DNA of 64,000 nucleotides. Source: Pseudomonas sp. RIT288. GTDB taxonomy: Bacteria; Pseudomonadota; Gammaproteobacteria; Pseudomonadales; Pseudomonadaceae. The translations under genes were made by a program, and so were the position numbers. The DNA lies in the NCBI RefSeq assembly GCF_000631985.1, contig NZ_JFYN01000042.1, forward strand, positions 62,001 through 126,000, in the 5' to 3' direction. Below are positions 42,539 to 53,785 of this stretch, one piece after another. Each line of letters begins with the position of its first letter. Position 1 is the stretch's first letter. Under the pieces are notes generated by a model, which ran no database searches, had not been told where the DNA came from, and worked only from the letters and a program-made list of their open reading frames with translations.

Positions 42539-44809
42539 TCAGGCCATCTCAGCCGTGGTTTCGAAGTCAAACGTCAACTCACCATCCTTGATGTCGATGT
42601 GCACCACACCGCCATGCTCAGCCAGCTCGCCAAACAGAATCTCCTCCGCCAGCGGACGCTTGATCTTGTCCTGAATCAGACGCGCCATCGGACGTGCGCC
42701 CATCGCCGAATCGTAACCACCGGCCGCCAGCCAACTGCGCGCCGCATCAGTAACCTCCAGCAACACACGCTTGTCTTCCAGCTGCGCCTGCAGTTCGGTA
42801 AGGAACTTGTCCACCACGCTTTTGATGACCTCATGGCTGAGGCGACCAAACTGGATAATGGTGTCCAGACGGTTACGGAACTCCGGCGTGAAGCTCTTCT
42901 TGATCACTTCCATCGCATCAGACGAGTGGTCCTGATGGGTGAAACCGATCGAAGCACGCGCCGCGGTTTCGGCACCGGCGTTAGTGGTCATGATCACGAT
43001 CACGTTGCGGAAGTCCGCCTTGCGCCCGTTGTTGTCGGTGAGCGTGCCGTGGTCCATCACCTGCAGCAGCAGGTTGAAGACTTCCGGATGCGCCTTCTCG
43101 ATTTCATCGAGCAGCAACACGCAGTGCGGTTGCTTGGTGATCGCTTCGGTCAACAGACCGCCCTGATCAAAGCCGACATAGCCCGGAGGCGCACCGATCA
43201 GACGCGATACGGTGTGGCGCTCCATGTACTCGGACATGTCGAAGCGCACCAGCTCGATCCCCAACGCCTTGGCCAGTTGCCGCGCCGCCTCGGTTTTACC
43301 GACACCGGTGGGACCTGCGAACAGGAACGAACCGACTGGCTTGTCAGGCGACTTGAGCCCGGCACGGGACAGCTTGATCGCGGTGGACAGCGAATCGATC
43401 GCCGCATCCTGACCAAACACCGTCAGCTTCAGGTCGCGCTCCAGGTTACGCAGCAGTTCCTTGTCGGAGCTGGTGACGTGTTTCGGCGGAATCCGCGCGA
43501 TCTTCGCCACAATGTCTTCAACCTGCGGCACTTCGATGCGTTTGACGCGCATCTCGACCGGTTGCAGGCGCTGATAGGCACCGGCCTCGTCGATCACGTC
43601 GATGGCCTTGTCCGGCATATGCCGGTCATTGATGTAGCGCGATGCCAGTTCAGCAGCGGCGCGCAACGACTCATCGCTGTATTCGATGTTGTGGTGCTGT
43701 TCGAAACGCCCTTTCAAGCCGCGCAGAATACCGATGGTGTCTTCCACCGACGGTTCGACGACATCGACCTTCTGGAAGCGTCGTGCCAGCGCACGATCCT
43801 TCTCGAAGATGCCGCGGAATTCCTGGAAAGTGGTCGAGCCGATGCAGCGGATGTCGCCAGACGACAACAGCGGCTTGAGCAGGTTGGAGGCATCCATCAC
43901 GCCACCAGACGCAGCGCCCGCACCGATGATGGTGTGGATCTCGTCGATGAACAGGATCGCCTGCGGACGCTTTTTCAGTTCATTGAGCAGCGCCTTGAAG
44001 CGCTTCTCGAAATCACCGCGATACTTGGTGCCTGCGAGCAGAGCGCCGAGGTCGAGCGAATAGACGACGCTATTGGCCAGCAGATCCGGCACCTGGTTGT
44101 CGACAATACGCTTGGCCAGACCCTCGGCAATCGCGGTTTTACCCACGCCTGCCTCACCGACCAGCAACGGATTGTTCTTGCGCCGACGCGCGAGAATCTG
44201 CGCGACACGCTCGACTTCCGATTCGCGGCCGACCAGCGGGTCAATGCGACCCTGGCGCGCGAGTTCGTTGAGGTTGCTGGCATAAGCATCCAGCGGATTG
44301 CCTGAAGAAGAAGACTCACCGCCCTCGTCGTCCTGCATATCTTGTTCACCTTCAGAGTGATCGCCGTGCCCTGGCACTTTGGAAATGCCGTGGGCGATGT
44401 AATTGACGACATCAATGCGCGCAACGCTCTGCTGTTTCAGCAGGAATACGGCCTGACTCTCTTGCTCACTGAAGATTGCAACCAGCACGTTGGCGCCGGT
44501 TACTTCGCGTTTGCCCGAGCTCTGCACATGAAAGACAGCACGTTGCAGTACACGCTGGAAGCCCAGGGTTGGCTGGGTTTCGCGATCTTCGTCGTGGACG
44601 GGGATCAGTGGCGTGGTGGAGTCGATGAACTCCTGCAGGTCGTGCTTGAGTTTGTCGAGGTTTGCGCCGCAGGCACGCAATACGGTGGCGGCAGCCTCAT
44701 TGTCCAATAGGGCCAGCAGCAGGTGTTCGACGGTCATGAATTCATGACGCTTCGAACGAGCCTCCTTGAAGGCAAGATTGAGGGTGACTTCGAGCTCGCG
44801 GTTTAACAT
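42539..44809 (-). CDS. clpA: ATP-dependent Clp protease ATP-binding subunit ClpA
   Basis: 756 residues. The N-domain (LNRELEVTLNLAFKEARSKRHEFMTVEHLLLALL) binds ClpS; two AAA+ modules follow with Walker A sites GEAGVGKTAIAEGLA and GPTGVGKTEAARQLA. An acidic, Ser/Gly-rich linker (GEQDMQDDEGGESSSSGN) joins N-domain and D1. ClpA unfolds substrates and feeds them to ClpP; the clpP gene is not in the window. It lies 30 bases downstream of clpS on the same strand. Confidence 0.97.
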   Translation of the reverse strand: MLNRELEVTLNLAFKEARSKRHEFMTVEHLLLALLDNEAAATVLRACGANLDKLKHDLQEFIDSTTPLIPVHDEDRETQPTLGFQRVLQRAVFHVQSSGKREVTGANVLVAIFSEQESQAVFLLKQQSVARIDVVNYIAHGISKVPGHGDHSEGEQDMQDDEGGESSSSGNPLDAYASNLNELARQGRIDPLVGRESEVERVAQILARRRKNNPLLVGEAGVGKTAIAEGLAKRIVDNQVPDLLANSVVYSLDLGALLAGTKYRGDFEKRFKALLNELKKRPQAILFIDEIHTIIGAGAASGGVMDASNLLKPLLSSGDIRCIGSTTFQEFRGIFEKDRALARRFQKVDVVEPSVEDTIGILRGLKGRFEQHHNIEYSDESLRAAAELASRYINDRHMPDKAIDVIDEAGAYQRLQPVEMRVKRIEVPQVEDIVAKIARIPPKHVTSSDKELLRNLERDLKLTVFGQDAAIDSLSTAIKLSRAGLKSPDKPVGSFLFAGPTGVGKTEAARQLAKALGIELVRFDMSEYMERHTVSRLIGAPPGYVGFDQGGLLTEAITKQPHCVLLLDEIEKAHPEVFNLLLQVMDHGTLTDNNGRKADFRNVIVIMTTNAGAETAARASIGFTHQDHSSDAMEVIKKSFTPEFRNRLDTIIQFGRLSHEVIKSVVDKFLTELQAQLEDKRVLLEVTDAARSWLAAGGYDSAMGARPMARLIQDKIKRPLAEEILFGELAEHGGVVHIDIKDGELTFDFETTAEMA

Positions 44810-44839
44810 AGCTTCACCTCATACCCAAGTGGTCGGCGA

Positions 44840-45223
44840 TTAACCGTCCTTCTCGATTTCACAGAGTAGCGGATGCTGGCTTTCCCTGGCGTACTGGTTG
44901 ACCTGCATGGCCTTTGTCTCGGCGATGTCGCGGGTAAACACTCCACATACTGCCCGTCCTTCTGTGTGAACGGCCAGCATGACCTTGGTCGCCAGCTCGC
45001 GATTCAGGTTAAAAAACACCTCGAGCACTTCGACGACGAAATCCATCGGTGTGTAGTCATCGTTGAACAAAACCACCTTGTACATCGGCGGCGCCTGTAA
45101 CGCAGGCTTTGCTTCCTGAACAGCAACGCCTGCCGAATCGTCGTCGTGCTCCTCTGGATGATCCTTTTGGAGAAGCGGGCGATCCTGATTGAATGTTAGT
45201 CGAATCTGGCTGATTGCATGCAT
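44840..45223 (-). CDS. clpS: ClpA adaptor protein ClpS
   Basis: 127 residues. A variable, acidic N-terminal tail (LLQKDHPEEHDDDSAG) precedes the core PMYKVVLFNDDYTPMDFVVEVLEVFFNLNRELATKVMLAVHTEGRAVCGVFTRDIAETKAMQV. The NDD-YTPM residues line the pocket for N-terminal Leu, Phe, Trp or Tyr. It hands N-end-rule proteins, including those made by Aat and Bpt here, to ClpA. Divergent from cspD. Confidence 0.96.
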   Translation of the reverse strand: MHAISQIRLTFNQDRPLLQKDHPEEHDDDSAGVAVQEAKPALQAPPMYKVVLFNDDYTPMDFVVEVLEVFFNLNRELATKVMLAVHTEGRAVCGVFTRDIAETKAMQVNQYARESQHPLLCEIEKDG

Positions 45224-45410
45224 GGAAAGAAAGGTTCGTCAGTTGTGCAAATACAGTGGTGGGGGCGGCTGTACACCTTTTCAACTCCGACTGCCCGGTC
45301 ACCTTGACTATCGGGAAAACGGTGTTACAACCAATAGAGCCCACAGTGGGTAAAAAAGATCCGCGGAGTCAATCCTTTTAACGGATTAGATTGCGGATGT
45401 CCTGGATGAT

Positions 45411-45426
45411 ACTCCAGCGATGGAGT
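45411..45426 (+). promoter_or_regulatory. Small hairpin in the cspD leader with a GCGA (GNRA) loop
   Basis: ACTCCA-GCGA-TGGAGT, a perfect 6-bp stem with a GNRA-type loop, ends 21 bases before the cspD start and just before its ribosome site AGAGGGA. Such structures in cold-shock mRNAs can affect stability or translation. Speculative. Confidence 0.35.
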
Positions 45427-45447
45427 CTGTTGCAGAGGGATTTGAGC

Positions 45448-45729
45448 ATGGCTGTCGGCAAGGTCAAGTGGTTCAACAATGCCAAGGGATTCGGCTTCAT
45501 CAACACCGATGCCCGCGAAGGACGAGACGAGGACGGCAAAGAGGTCGATTTCTTTGCGCACTACTCCGCCATTGACATGGACGGGTATAAAACCCTCAAG
45601 GCCGGACAGATCGTCAACTTCGACATCGTCCAGGGGCCCAAAGGCCTGCACGCGGTAAAGATCACAGCGGCGCCCGTGGCAAGCGAAGCGGCTACGCATG
45701 CCCCTCATACAGAAAAGGTACCGGGCTGA
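45448..45729 (+). CDS. cspD: Cold-shock domain protein CspD
   Basis: 93 residues. The cold-shock domain is complete: AVGKVKWFNNAKGFGFINTD with RNP1 KGFGFI, and VDFFAHYSAIDMDGY with RNP2-like FFAHY. The C-terminal tail (AAPVASEAATHAPHTEKVPG) is longer than in CspA and typical of CspD, a single-stranded DNA/RNA-binding protein of stationary phase. It is divergent from clpS, a conserved arrangement in proteobacteria. Confidence 0.93.
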   Translation: MAVGKVKWFNNAKGFGFINTDAREGRDEDGKEVDFFAHYSAIDMDGYKTLKAGQIVNFDIVQGPKGLHAVKITAAPVASEAATHAPHTEKVPG

Positions 45730-45750
45730 CCTAACCGTTACCCGGTCATG

Positions 45751-45779
45751 AAAAAACCGCCCGAAGGCGGTTTTTTTGT
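45751..45779. terminator. Bidirectional rho-independent terminator (cspD/icd)
   Basis: AAAAAACCGCC, loop CGAA, GGCGGTTTTTTT. A- and T-runs on both sides serve the convergent cspD and icd transcripts. Confidence 0.9.
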
Positions 45780-45790
45780 ACCTGCACTAC

Positions 45791-47047
45791 TTACATGTGC
45801 TTGATGATCGCCTCACCGAAGCCCGAAGACGATACCAGCGTGGCACCGTCCATCAGACGCTCGAAGTCATAGGTCACGGTCTTGGCCTTGATGGCGCCGT
45901 TGGTGCCCTTGATGATGAGATCCGCCGCTTCGGTCCAGCCCAGATGACGCAACATCATCTCGGCCGACAGAATTACCGAACCCGGGTTGACCTGGTCCTT
46001 GCCGGCGTACTTCGGCGCGGTACCGTGTGTCGCCTCGAACATGGCCACGGTGTCGGACAGGTTGGCGCCCGGCGCGATACCGATACCACCCACTTCAGCC
46101 GCCAGGGCGTCGGAGAGGTAGTCACCGTTGAGGTTCAACGTGGCGATCACGTCGTACTCGGCCGGACGCAGCAGGATCTGCTGGAGCATGGCGTCGGCGA
46201 TGGCATCCTTGACGATGACTTCACGGCCGGTTTTCGGGTTCTTGAATTTCATCCATGGGCCGCCATCGAGCAGCTCGGCGCCGAATTCTTCCTTCGCCAC
46301 CTCGTAACCCCAGTCCTTGAAGGCACCTTCGGTGAATTTCATGATGTTGCCCTTGTGCACGATGGTCAGCGACTTGCGGTCGTTGTCCACCACGTATTGC
46401 AGGGCCTTGCGCACCAGACGCTTGGTGCCTTCCTTGGAAACAGGCTTGATGCCGATACCGCAATCCTGGTCGAACCGGATCTTGGTGACGCCCATTTCTT
46501 CTTTCAGAAACTTGATGACCTTGGTGGCTTCAGGGGAGCCGGCCTTCCATTCGATACCGGCATAAATGTCTTCGGAGTTCTCGCGGAAGATCACCATGTC
46601 GACGTCGCCGGGCTTTTTCACCGGGCTCGGTACACCCTCGAACCACACCACCGGGCGCAGGCATACATAAAGATCGAGTTGCTGGCGCAGGGCAACGTTG
46701 AGGGAGCGGATGCCACCACCGACCGGGGTGGTCAGCGGGCCCTTGATGGAGACCACGTAATCTTTCACGGCGTCCAGGGTTTCCTGGGGCAGCCAGGTGT
46801 CCTGGTCATAGACCTGAGTCGCTTTTTCGCCAGCATAAACCTCCATCCAGGAAATCTTGCGCTTGCCCCCGTAGGCCTTGGCCACGGCAGCATCAACCAC
46901 TTTGATCATCACCGGGCTGACGTCGACGCCAATGCCGTCACCTTCGATGAAGGGGATGATCGGGTTATCAGGAACATTGAGAGAATGGTCTGCATTGACG
47001 GTGATTTTGTCGCCGACGGCTGGAACCTGAATCTTCTTGTAACCCAT
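45791..47047 (-). CDS. icd: NADP-dependent isocitrate dehydrogenase, dimeric (type I)
   Basis: 418 residues from ATG 47047 (GYKKIQVPAVGDKITV). NADP/isocitrate signature: IPFIEGDGIGVDV near residue 35, GGIRSLNVALRQQLDLYVCLRP with the serine that AceK phosphorylates in E. coli, and the late NLNGDYLSDALAAEVGGIGIAPGANL. It turns isocitrate into 2-oxoglutarate in the TCA cycle. It is divergent from the unrelated monomeric enzyme at 47529. An aceK gene is not in the window. Confidence 0.96.
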   Translation of the reverse strand: MGYKKIQVPAVGDKITVNADHSLNVPDNPIIPFIEGDGIGVDVSPVMIKVVDAAVAKAYGGKRKISWMEVYAGEKATQVYDQDTWLPQETLDAVKDYVVSIKGPLTTPVGGGIRSLNVALRQQLDLYVCLRPVVWFEGVPSPVKKPGDVDMVIFRENSEDIYAGIEWKAGSPEATKVIKFLKEEMGVTKIRFDQDCGIGIKPVSKEGTKRLVRKALQYVVDNDRKSLTIVHKGNIMKFTEGAFKDWGYEVAKEEFGAELLDGGPWMKFKNPKTGREVIVKDAIADAMLQQILLRPAEYDVIATLNLNGDYLSDALAAEVGGIGIAPGANLSDTVAMFEATHGTAPKYAGKDQVNPGSVILSAEMMLRHLGWTEAADLIIKGTNGAIKAKTVTYDFERLMDGATLVSSSGFGEAIIKHM

Positions 47048-47528
47048 GCTGAACTCCATTGTTTGGATTGAACATCTGGCTTGGTTCGAGCGTAACCCAG
47101 TTAAATCAACACGCAAACCCTCTGTTCACGGCGCGGGCACATCTGGCTTCGTACAAGCCTGAAAGCAAAGGGAAAAGCGCCAAACTCAAGCATTCGCAGC
47201 GACTCTACGCCCCACCCGCCCCTGCGACCTTTAGACCAATGGACGAGACGGGTTGCATATGAACCATCGGCAGATTGCCAGCTACCTATGTATAATGCCG
47301 CCCGCTGACCAAAGGGTCACGACGGCTGGCCTCTCTAGAACGAGACTTTCCGCCTGATTGGTCGGGTTGTTATCGCAGCCTGACTGCTTGACGCTCTACT
47401 GATGCACCCAACATCACCGCGAAGAATCTCGACATTCGGTTCATGGATGACTTTGAACGAACGCGCTTACCCGGCGCCCCTCGAGTTTCTGCGCACGCTT
47501 TAGCAAAGAAGAGAGAGTTAATCCGAAT
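47048..47528. other. Regulatory region between divergent icd and idh
   Basis: 481 bases without a credible gene. A TATAAT hexamer at 47291-47296 on the plus strand is a good -10 for idh but has no clear -35, and would leave a leader of about 225 bases. Nothing RNA-like recognised. Both isocitrate dehydrogenase genes must draw promoters from here, so shared control is possible. Confidence 0.5.
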
Positions 47529-49754
<2,226 letters not shown>

Positions 49755-49773
49755 GGTTGTAATGCTGCAAAGA

Positions 49774-49803
49774 AGCCCCGGCCCAGTGCCGGGGTTTCTG
49801 TTT
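49774..49803 (+). terminator. Rho-independent terminator of idh
   Basis: GCCCCGGC, loop CCAGT, GCCGGGGTTTCTGTTT, beginning 20 bases after the idh stop. Confidence 0.8.
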
Positions 49804-49823
49804 CGGAATGCAACACAAGCCCC

Positions 49824-49916
49824 TTGTAGGAGTGAGCCTGCTCGCGATAGCGGTATACCATTCAACGATTATGGTGGCTGACATTGCGCTATCGCGAGCA
49901 GGCTCACTCCTACAGG
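49824..49916. repeat. REP pair, class C (TGTAGGAGTGAGCCTGCTCGCGATAG), inverted
   Basis: TTGTAGGAGTGAGCCTGCTC and its exact complement GAGCAGGCTCACTCCTACA, 25 bases each arm and almost perfect. Lies between idh and nudJ. Confidence 0.92.
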
Positions 49917-49950
49917 GATTGGGCTTCAATTCAATATTTGAGGAAACCCT

Positions 49951-50397
49951 ATGGAATGGCTCCCCCACATCACCGTCGCCACGATCGTCGAAGACAACGG
50001 CCGCTTCCTGATGGTCGAAGAGCACAAAGCCGGGCGTAATGTGCTCAACCAGCCCGCAGGCCATCTGGATCCGAACGAAACCCTGATCGAAGCCGCCGTG
50101 CGCGAAACCCTCGAAGAAACCGGCTGGGACATCGAACCTATCGGCGTGATCGGCATTTATCTGTACACCGCGCCGAGCAACGGCGTGACTTATCAACGGG
50201 TGTGCTTCAGCGCCAAAGCAGTGAAACACCACCCGGACTATCAACTGGACGATGGCATCATTGGCGCCAAGTGGTTGACCTACAGCGAATTAATCGCCCA
50301 GCGCGACAACTGGCGCAGCGAGTTGATCATCCGCTGCATCGACGACTATCTGGCCGGCCATCACTTCAGTCTCGAACTGATCCGCCCTTCTCTTTAG
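49951..50397 (+). CDS. nudJ: Nudix phosphohydrolase NudJ
   Basis: 148 residues. The Nudix box is GHLDPNETLIEAAVRETLEETGW, the exact G-x5-E-x7-REx2EExG form. E. coli NudJ hydrolyses HMP-PP and nucleoside di- and triphosphates. The order nudJ-mnmA-hflD-purB is the same as in E. coli, which supports the name over generic Nudix. Start context: AGGAAACCCTATGG. Confidence 0.9.
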   Translation: MEWLPHITVATIVEDNGRFLMVEEHKAGRNVLNQPAGHLDPNETLIEAAVRETLEETGWDIEPIGVIGIYLYTAPSNGVTYQRVCFSAKAVKHHPDYQLDDGIIGAKWLTYSELIAQRDNWRSELIIRCIDDYLAGHHFSLELIRPSL

Positions 50398-50456
50398 CCT
50401 TGAGGCCGTGAGCCTGCTAGAATCGCGTCCTTTTTCAAGACACTCATTGAATCCCT

Positions 50457-51581
50457 ATGCGTGATCCAGCCCCTTCTGACACATCCAAGAAGCGCGTCAT
50501 TGTCGGCATGTCCGGCGGCGTGGACTCTTCCGTTTCCGCTCTCCTGCTGATCGAGCAGGGCTTTGAAGTGGAAGGCCTGTTCATGAAGAACTGGGAAGAA
50601 GACGACGGAACGGAATACTGCACCGCCATGGACGACCTGGCGGATGCCCAGGCCGTGTGCGACAAGATCGGTATCAAGCTGCACACCGCCAACTTCGCCG
50701 CCGAGTACTGGGACAACGTGTTCGAGCACTTCCTCGCCGAATACAAGGCCGGTCGCACGCCGAACCCGGACATCCTGTGCAACCGCGAGATCAAGTTCAA
50801 GGCGTTCCTCGACTACGCCATGATGCTTGGCGCCGACCTGATTGCCACCGGCCACTACGTGCGCCGTCGCGACATCGATGGTCGTACCGAACTGCTCAAG
50901 GGCCTCGATCCGAACAAGGATCAGAGCTACTTCCTGCACGCCGTCGGCGGCGAACAGATCGCCAAGACCCTGTTCCCGGTCGGTGAACTGGAAAAGCCGG
51001 AAGTTCGCGCCATTGCCGAGAAATACGAGTTGGCGACCGCCAAGAAGAAGGATTCCACCGGGATCTGCTTTATCGGCGAGCGACGCTTCAGCGACTTCCT
51101 CAAGCAATACCTGCCGGCGCAACCAGGCGAGATCAAGACCACCGAAGGCGAAGTCATCGGCCGTCACCACGGCTTGATGTACCACACCATCGGTCAGCGT
51201 CAGGGCCTGGGCATCGGCGGCCTGAAAGATGCCGGCGACGAGCCGTGGTACGTGCTGCGCAAGGATCTGGACAGCAACGAGCTGATCGTCGGCCAGGGCA
51301 ACAACCATCCGTGGCTGTTCTCCAGCGCCCTGCTCGCTTCGGAAATCTATTGGGTCAACCCGATCGACCTGAGCCAGCCGCTGCGCCTCACCGCCAAAGT
51401 GCGTTATCGCCAGAGCGATCAGGCCTGCACCCTGGAAAAAACCGCCAGCGGCTACCGTGCCGTGTTCGACGAACCGCAACGCGCGGTGACCCCGGGCCAG
51501 TCCGTGGTGTTCTACGACGGTGAAATCTGCCTCGGTGGTGGCGTGATCGAAGTTGCCGAGCCGTGGAGCGGCCAGGCATGA
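50457..51581 (+). CDS. mnmA: tRNA-specific 2-thiouridylase MnmA
   Basis: 374 residues. The PP-loop is IVGMSGGVDSSVSALLL; the two catalytic cysteines lie in GRTPNPDILCNREIKF and KKDSTGICFIGERRF. It puts sulfur on U34 of tRNA for Lys, Glu and Gln, taking it from TusE, whose gene is at 28215. It overlaps hflD by four bases (ATGA). Confidence 0.96.
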   Translation: MRDPAPSDTSKKRVIVGMSGGVDSSVSALLLIEQGFEVEGLFMKNWEEDDGTEYCTAMDDLADAQAVCDKIGIKLHTANFAAEYWDNVFEHFLAEYKAGRTPNPDILCNREIKFKAFLDYAMMLGADLIATGHYVRRRDIDGRTELLKGLDPNKDQSYFLHAVGGEQIAKTLFPVGELEKPEVRAIAEKYELATAKKKDSTGICFIGERRFSDFLKQYLPAQPGEIKTTEGEVIGRHHGLMYHTIGQRQGLGIGGLKDAGDEPWYVLRKDLDSNELIVGQGNNHPWLFSSALLASEIYWVNPIDLSQPLRLTAKVRYRQSDQACTLEKTASGYRAVFDEPQRAVTPGQSVVFYDGEICLGGGVIEVAEPWSGQA

Positions 51582-52201
51582 GCCCGACTCAGGAGCAACT
51601 GACGGCGCTCGGCGGGGTGTTTCTCGCCGCGGTGCTGGTCGACCGCATCGCCAAGACCGGGCAGACCAGCGAGGCCGGCCTGAGCTGCATGCTCGGCAGT
51701 CTGCTGGTACGCGACCCGAAGGACACACTGGATGTGTACGGCGGCGACGACCTCAATCTGCGCGAGGGTTATCGCGCCTTGATCGGCGCCCTCGAGCGTG
51801 ATCCAAGCACCCTGCAACGCGAGCCGCTGCGCTATGCCCTGTCGATGCTCGGCCTGGAACGCCAACTGGCCAAACGTGACGACATGCTCGACACCATTGG
51901 CAAGCGTCTGCCGCAGATCCAGTCGCAGGTCGAACACTTCGGCCCGGCCCACGAAAACGTGATCGCCGCCTGCGGTGCGCTGTATCAGGACACCCTGAGC
52001 ACCCTGCGCCAGCGCATTCAGGTGCATGGCGACATGCGTAACCTGCAGCAACCGAGCAATGCTTCGAAGATCCGCGCGCTGCTGCTGGCCGGCATCCGTT
52101 CGGCACGCCTGTGGCGACAGCTCGGCGGCCACCGCTGGCAGTTGGTGATCAGCCGGCGCAAGCTGCTCAAAGAGCTGTATCCGTTGATGCGCAGCGAGTA
52201 A
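51578..52201 (+). CDS. hflD: HflD, lysogenization regulator family protein
   Basis: 207 residues, all-helical, starting SPTQEQLTALGGVFLAAVLVDRIAKTGQTSEAGLSCMLGSLLVRDPKDTLDVYGG. In E. coli HflD binds lambda CII and helps degrade it; the native role is unclear. Membrane association is peripheral. It lies in the conserved mnmA-hflD-purB order, with translational overlap to mnmA. Confidence 0.93.
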   Translation: MSPTQEQLTALGGVFLAAVLVDRIAKTGQTSEAGLSCMLGSLLVRDPKDTLDVYGGDDLNLREGYRALIGALERDPSTLQREPLRYALSMLGLERQLAKRDDMLDTIGKRLPQIQSQVEHFGPAHENVIAACGALYQDTLSTLRQRIQVHGDMRNLQQPSNASKIRALLLAGIRSARLWRQLGGHRWQLVISRRKLLKELYPLMRSE

Positions 52202-52243
52202 ATCGTCGCGCAATAAAAGTTTTGTAGTCTGTAGCGCGTAATA

Positions 52244-52279
52244 CGCCGGTCAGTTGGCAACGGACCGGCGGATTTTTTC
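52244..52279 (+). terminator. Rho-independent terminator of hflD
   Basis: CGCCGGTC, loop of 11 bases, GACCGGCG, then GATTTTTTC. It ends 50 bases before purB, so purB needs its own promoter; a TATGAT at 52283-52288 just after it is a possible -10. Confidence 0.75.
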
Positions 52280-52328
52280 ATGTATGATACGCGCCCCATT
52301 TCGTTGCCCGACTGTCCGAGAACACCCC

Positions 52329-53699
52329 ATGCAGCTCTCTTCGCTCACTGCGGTTTCCCCTGTTGACGGCCGCTACGCCGGCAAAACCCAGGCCCTGCGC
52401 CCGATTTTCAGCGAGTACGGCCTGATCCGTGCCCGCGTTCTGGTTGAAGTGCGCTGGCTCCAGCGCCTGGCCGCCCACGCCGGTATTCCGGAAGTGCCAG
52501 CCTTCTCCGCCGAGGCCAACGCCGTTCTCAATGAACTGGCTGAAAACTTCTCGCTGGAGCACGCCGAGCGCGTCAAAGAGATCGAGCGCACCACCAACCA
52601 CGACGTCAAGGCGATCGAATACCTGCTCAAGGAGCAGGCGGCCAAGCTGCCGGAGCTGGCCAAGGTCAGCGAGTTCATCCACTTCGCCTGCACCAGTGAA
52701 GACATCAACAACCTGTCCCACGCCCTGATGCTGCGCGAAGGCCGTGACGACGTGATGCTGCCGCTGATGCGCCAGACTGCCAACGCCATCCGTGAACTGG
52801 CGATCCGTTTCGCCGACGTGCCGATGCTGTCGCGCACCCACGGTCAACCAGCCTCCCCGACTACCTTGGGCAAAGAACTGGCCAACGTGGTTTACCGTCT
52901 CGAGCGCCAGATCGCTCAGGTCGCTGCCGTGCCGCTGCTGGGCAAGATCAACGGCGCCGTAGGCAACTACAACGCGCACCTGTCGGCTTACCCGCAGATC
53001 GACTGGGAAGCCAACGCCCGCGCCTTCATCGAAGACGAGCTGGGTCTGGGTTTCAACCCGTACACCACGCAGATCGAACCGCACGACTACATCGCCGAGC
53101 TGTTTGACGCGATCGCACGCTTCAATACCATCCTGATCGACTTCGACCGTGACATCTGGGGCTACATCTCCCTGGGTTATTTCAAGCAGCGCACCATCGC
53201 TGGCGAAATCGGTTCGTCGACCATGCCGCACAAGGTCAACCCGATCGACTTCGAAAACTCCGAAGGCAACCTGGGCATCGCCAACGCACTGTTCCAGCAC
53301 CTGGCGAGCAAACTGCCGATCTCCCGCTGGCAGCGCGACCTGACCGACTCCACCGTACTGCGCAACCTCGGCGTGGGCTTTGCTCACAGCGTGATCGCCT
53401 ACGAAGCCAGCCTCAAAGGCATCAGCAAACTGGAGCTCAACGAGCAGAAGATTGCCGCTGACCTCGACGCTTGCTGGGAAGTATTGGCTGAGCCGATCCA
53501 GACCGTAATGCGCCGCTACAACATCGAAAACCCGTACGAAAAGCTGAAAGAACTGACCCGCGGCAAGGGCATCAGCCCTGAAGCGCTGCAGACTTTCATC
53601 GACGGCCTGGACATGCCAGCCGAAGCGAAAGCCGAACTGAAACAGCTGACCCCGGCCAACTACATCGGCAACGCTGTAGCGCAAGCCAGACGCATCTGA
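52329..53699 (+). CDS. purB: Adenylosuccinate lyase
   Basis: 456 residues. Signature of the fumarase/aspartase superfamily is GSSTMPHKVNPIDFENSEGN near residue 297, with HGQPASPTTLGKELANVVYRL and TSEDINNLSHALML before it. It catalyses two fumarate-releasing steps of purine synthesis. The start MQLSSLTAVSPVDGRYAG matches E. coli PurB. Confidence 0.97.
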   Translation: MQLSSLTAVSPVDGRYAGKTQALRPIFSEYGLIRARVLVEVRWLQRLAAHAGIPEVPAFSAEANAVLNELAENFSLEHAERVKEIERTTNHDVKAIEYLLKEQAAKLPELAKVSEFIHFACTSEDINNLSHALMLREGRDDVMLPLMRQTANAIRELAIRFADVPMLSRTHGQPASPTTLGKELANVVYRLERQIAQVAAVPLLGKINGAVGNYNAHLSAYPQIDWEANARAFIEDELGLGFNPYTTQIEPHDYIAELFDAIARFNTILIDFDRDIWGYISLGYFKQRTIAGEIGSSTMPHKVNPIDFENSEGNLGIANALFQHLASKLPISRWQRDLTDSTVLRNLGVGFAHSVIAYEASLKGISKLELNEQKIAADLDACWEVLAEPIQTVMRRYNIENPYEKLKELTRGKGISPEALQTFIDGLDMPAEAKAELKQLTPANYIGNAVAQARRI

Positions 53700-53719
53700 T
53701 TCACCGCTTGACCCGTTTG

Positions 53720-53747
53720 AGACGCCCGGCCGCGCCGGGCGTTTTTA
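53720..53747 (+). terminator. Rho-independent terminator of purB
   Basis: GACGCCCGGC, loop CG, GCCGGGCGTTTTTATT, beginning 21 bases after the purB stop. Confidence 0.88.
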
Positions 53748-53785
53748 TTCCCGTCTGAAAAATGCTTTTTTTCAATAGGTTACAC

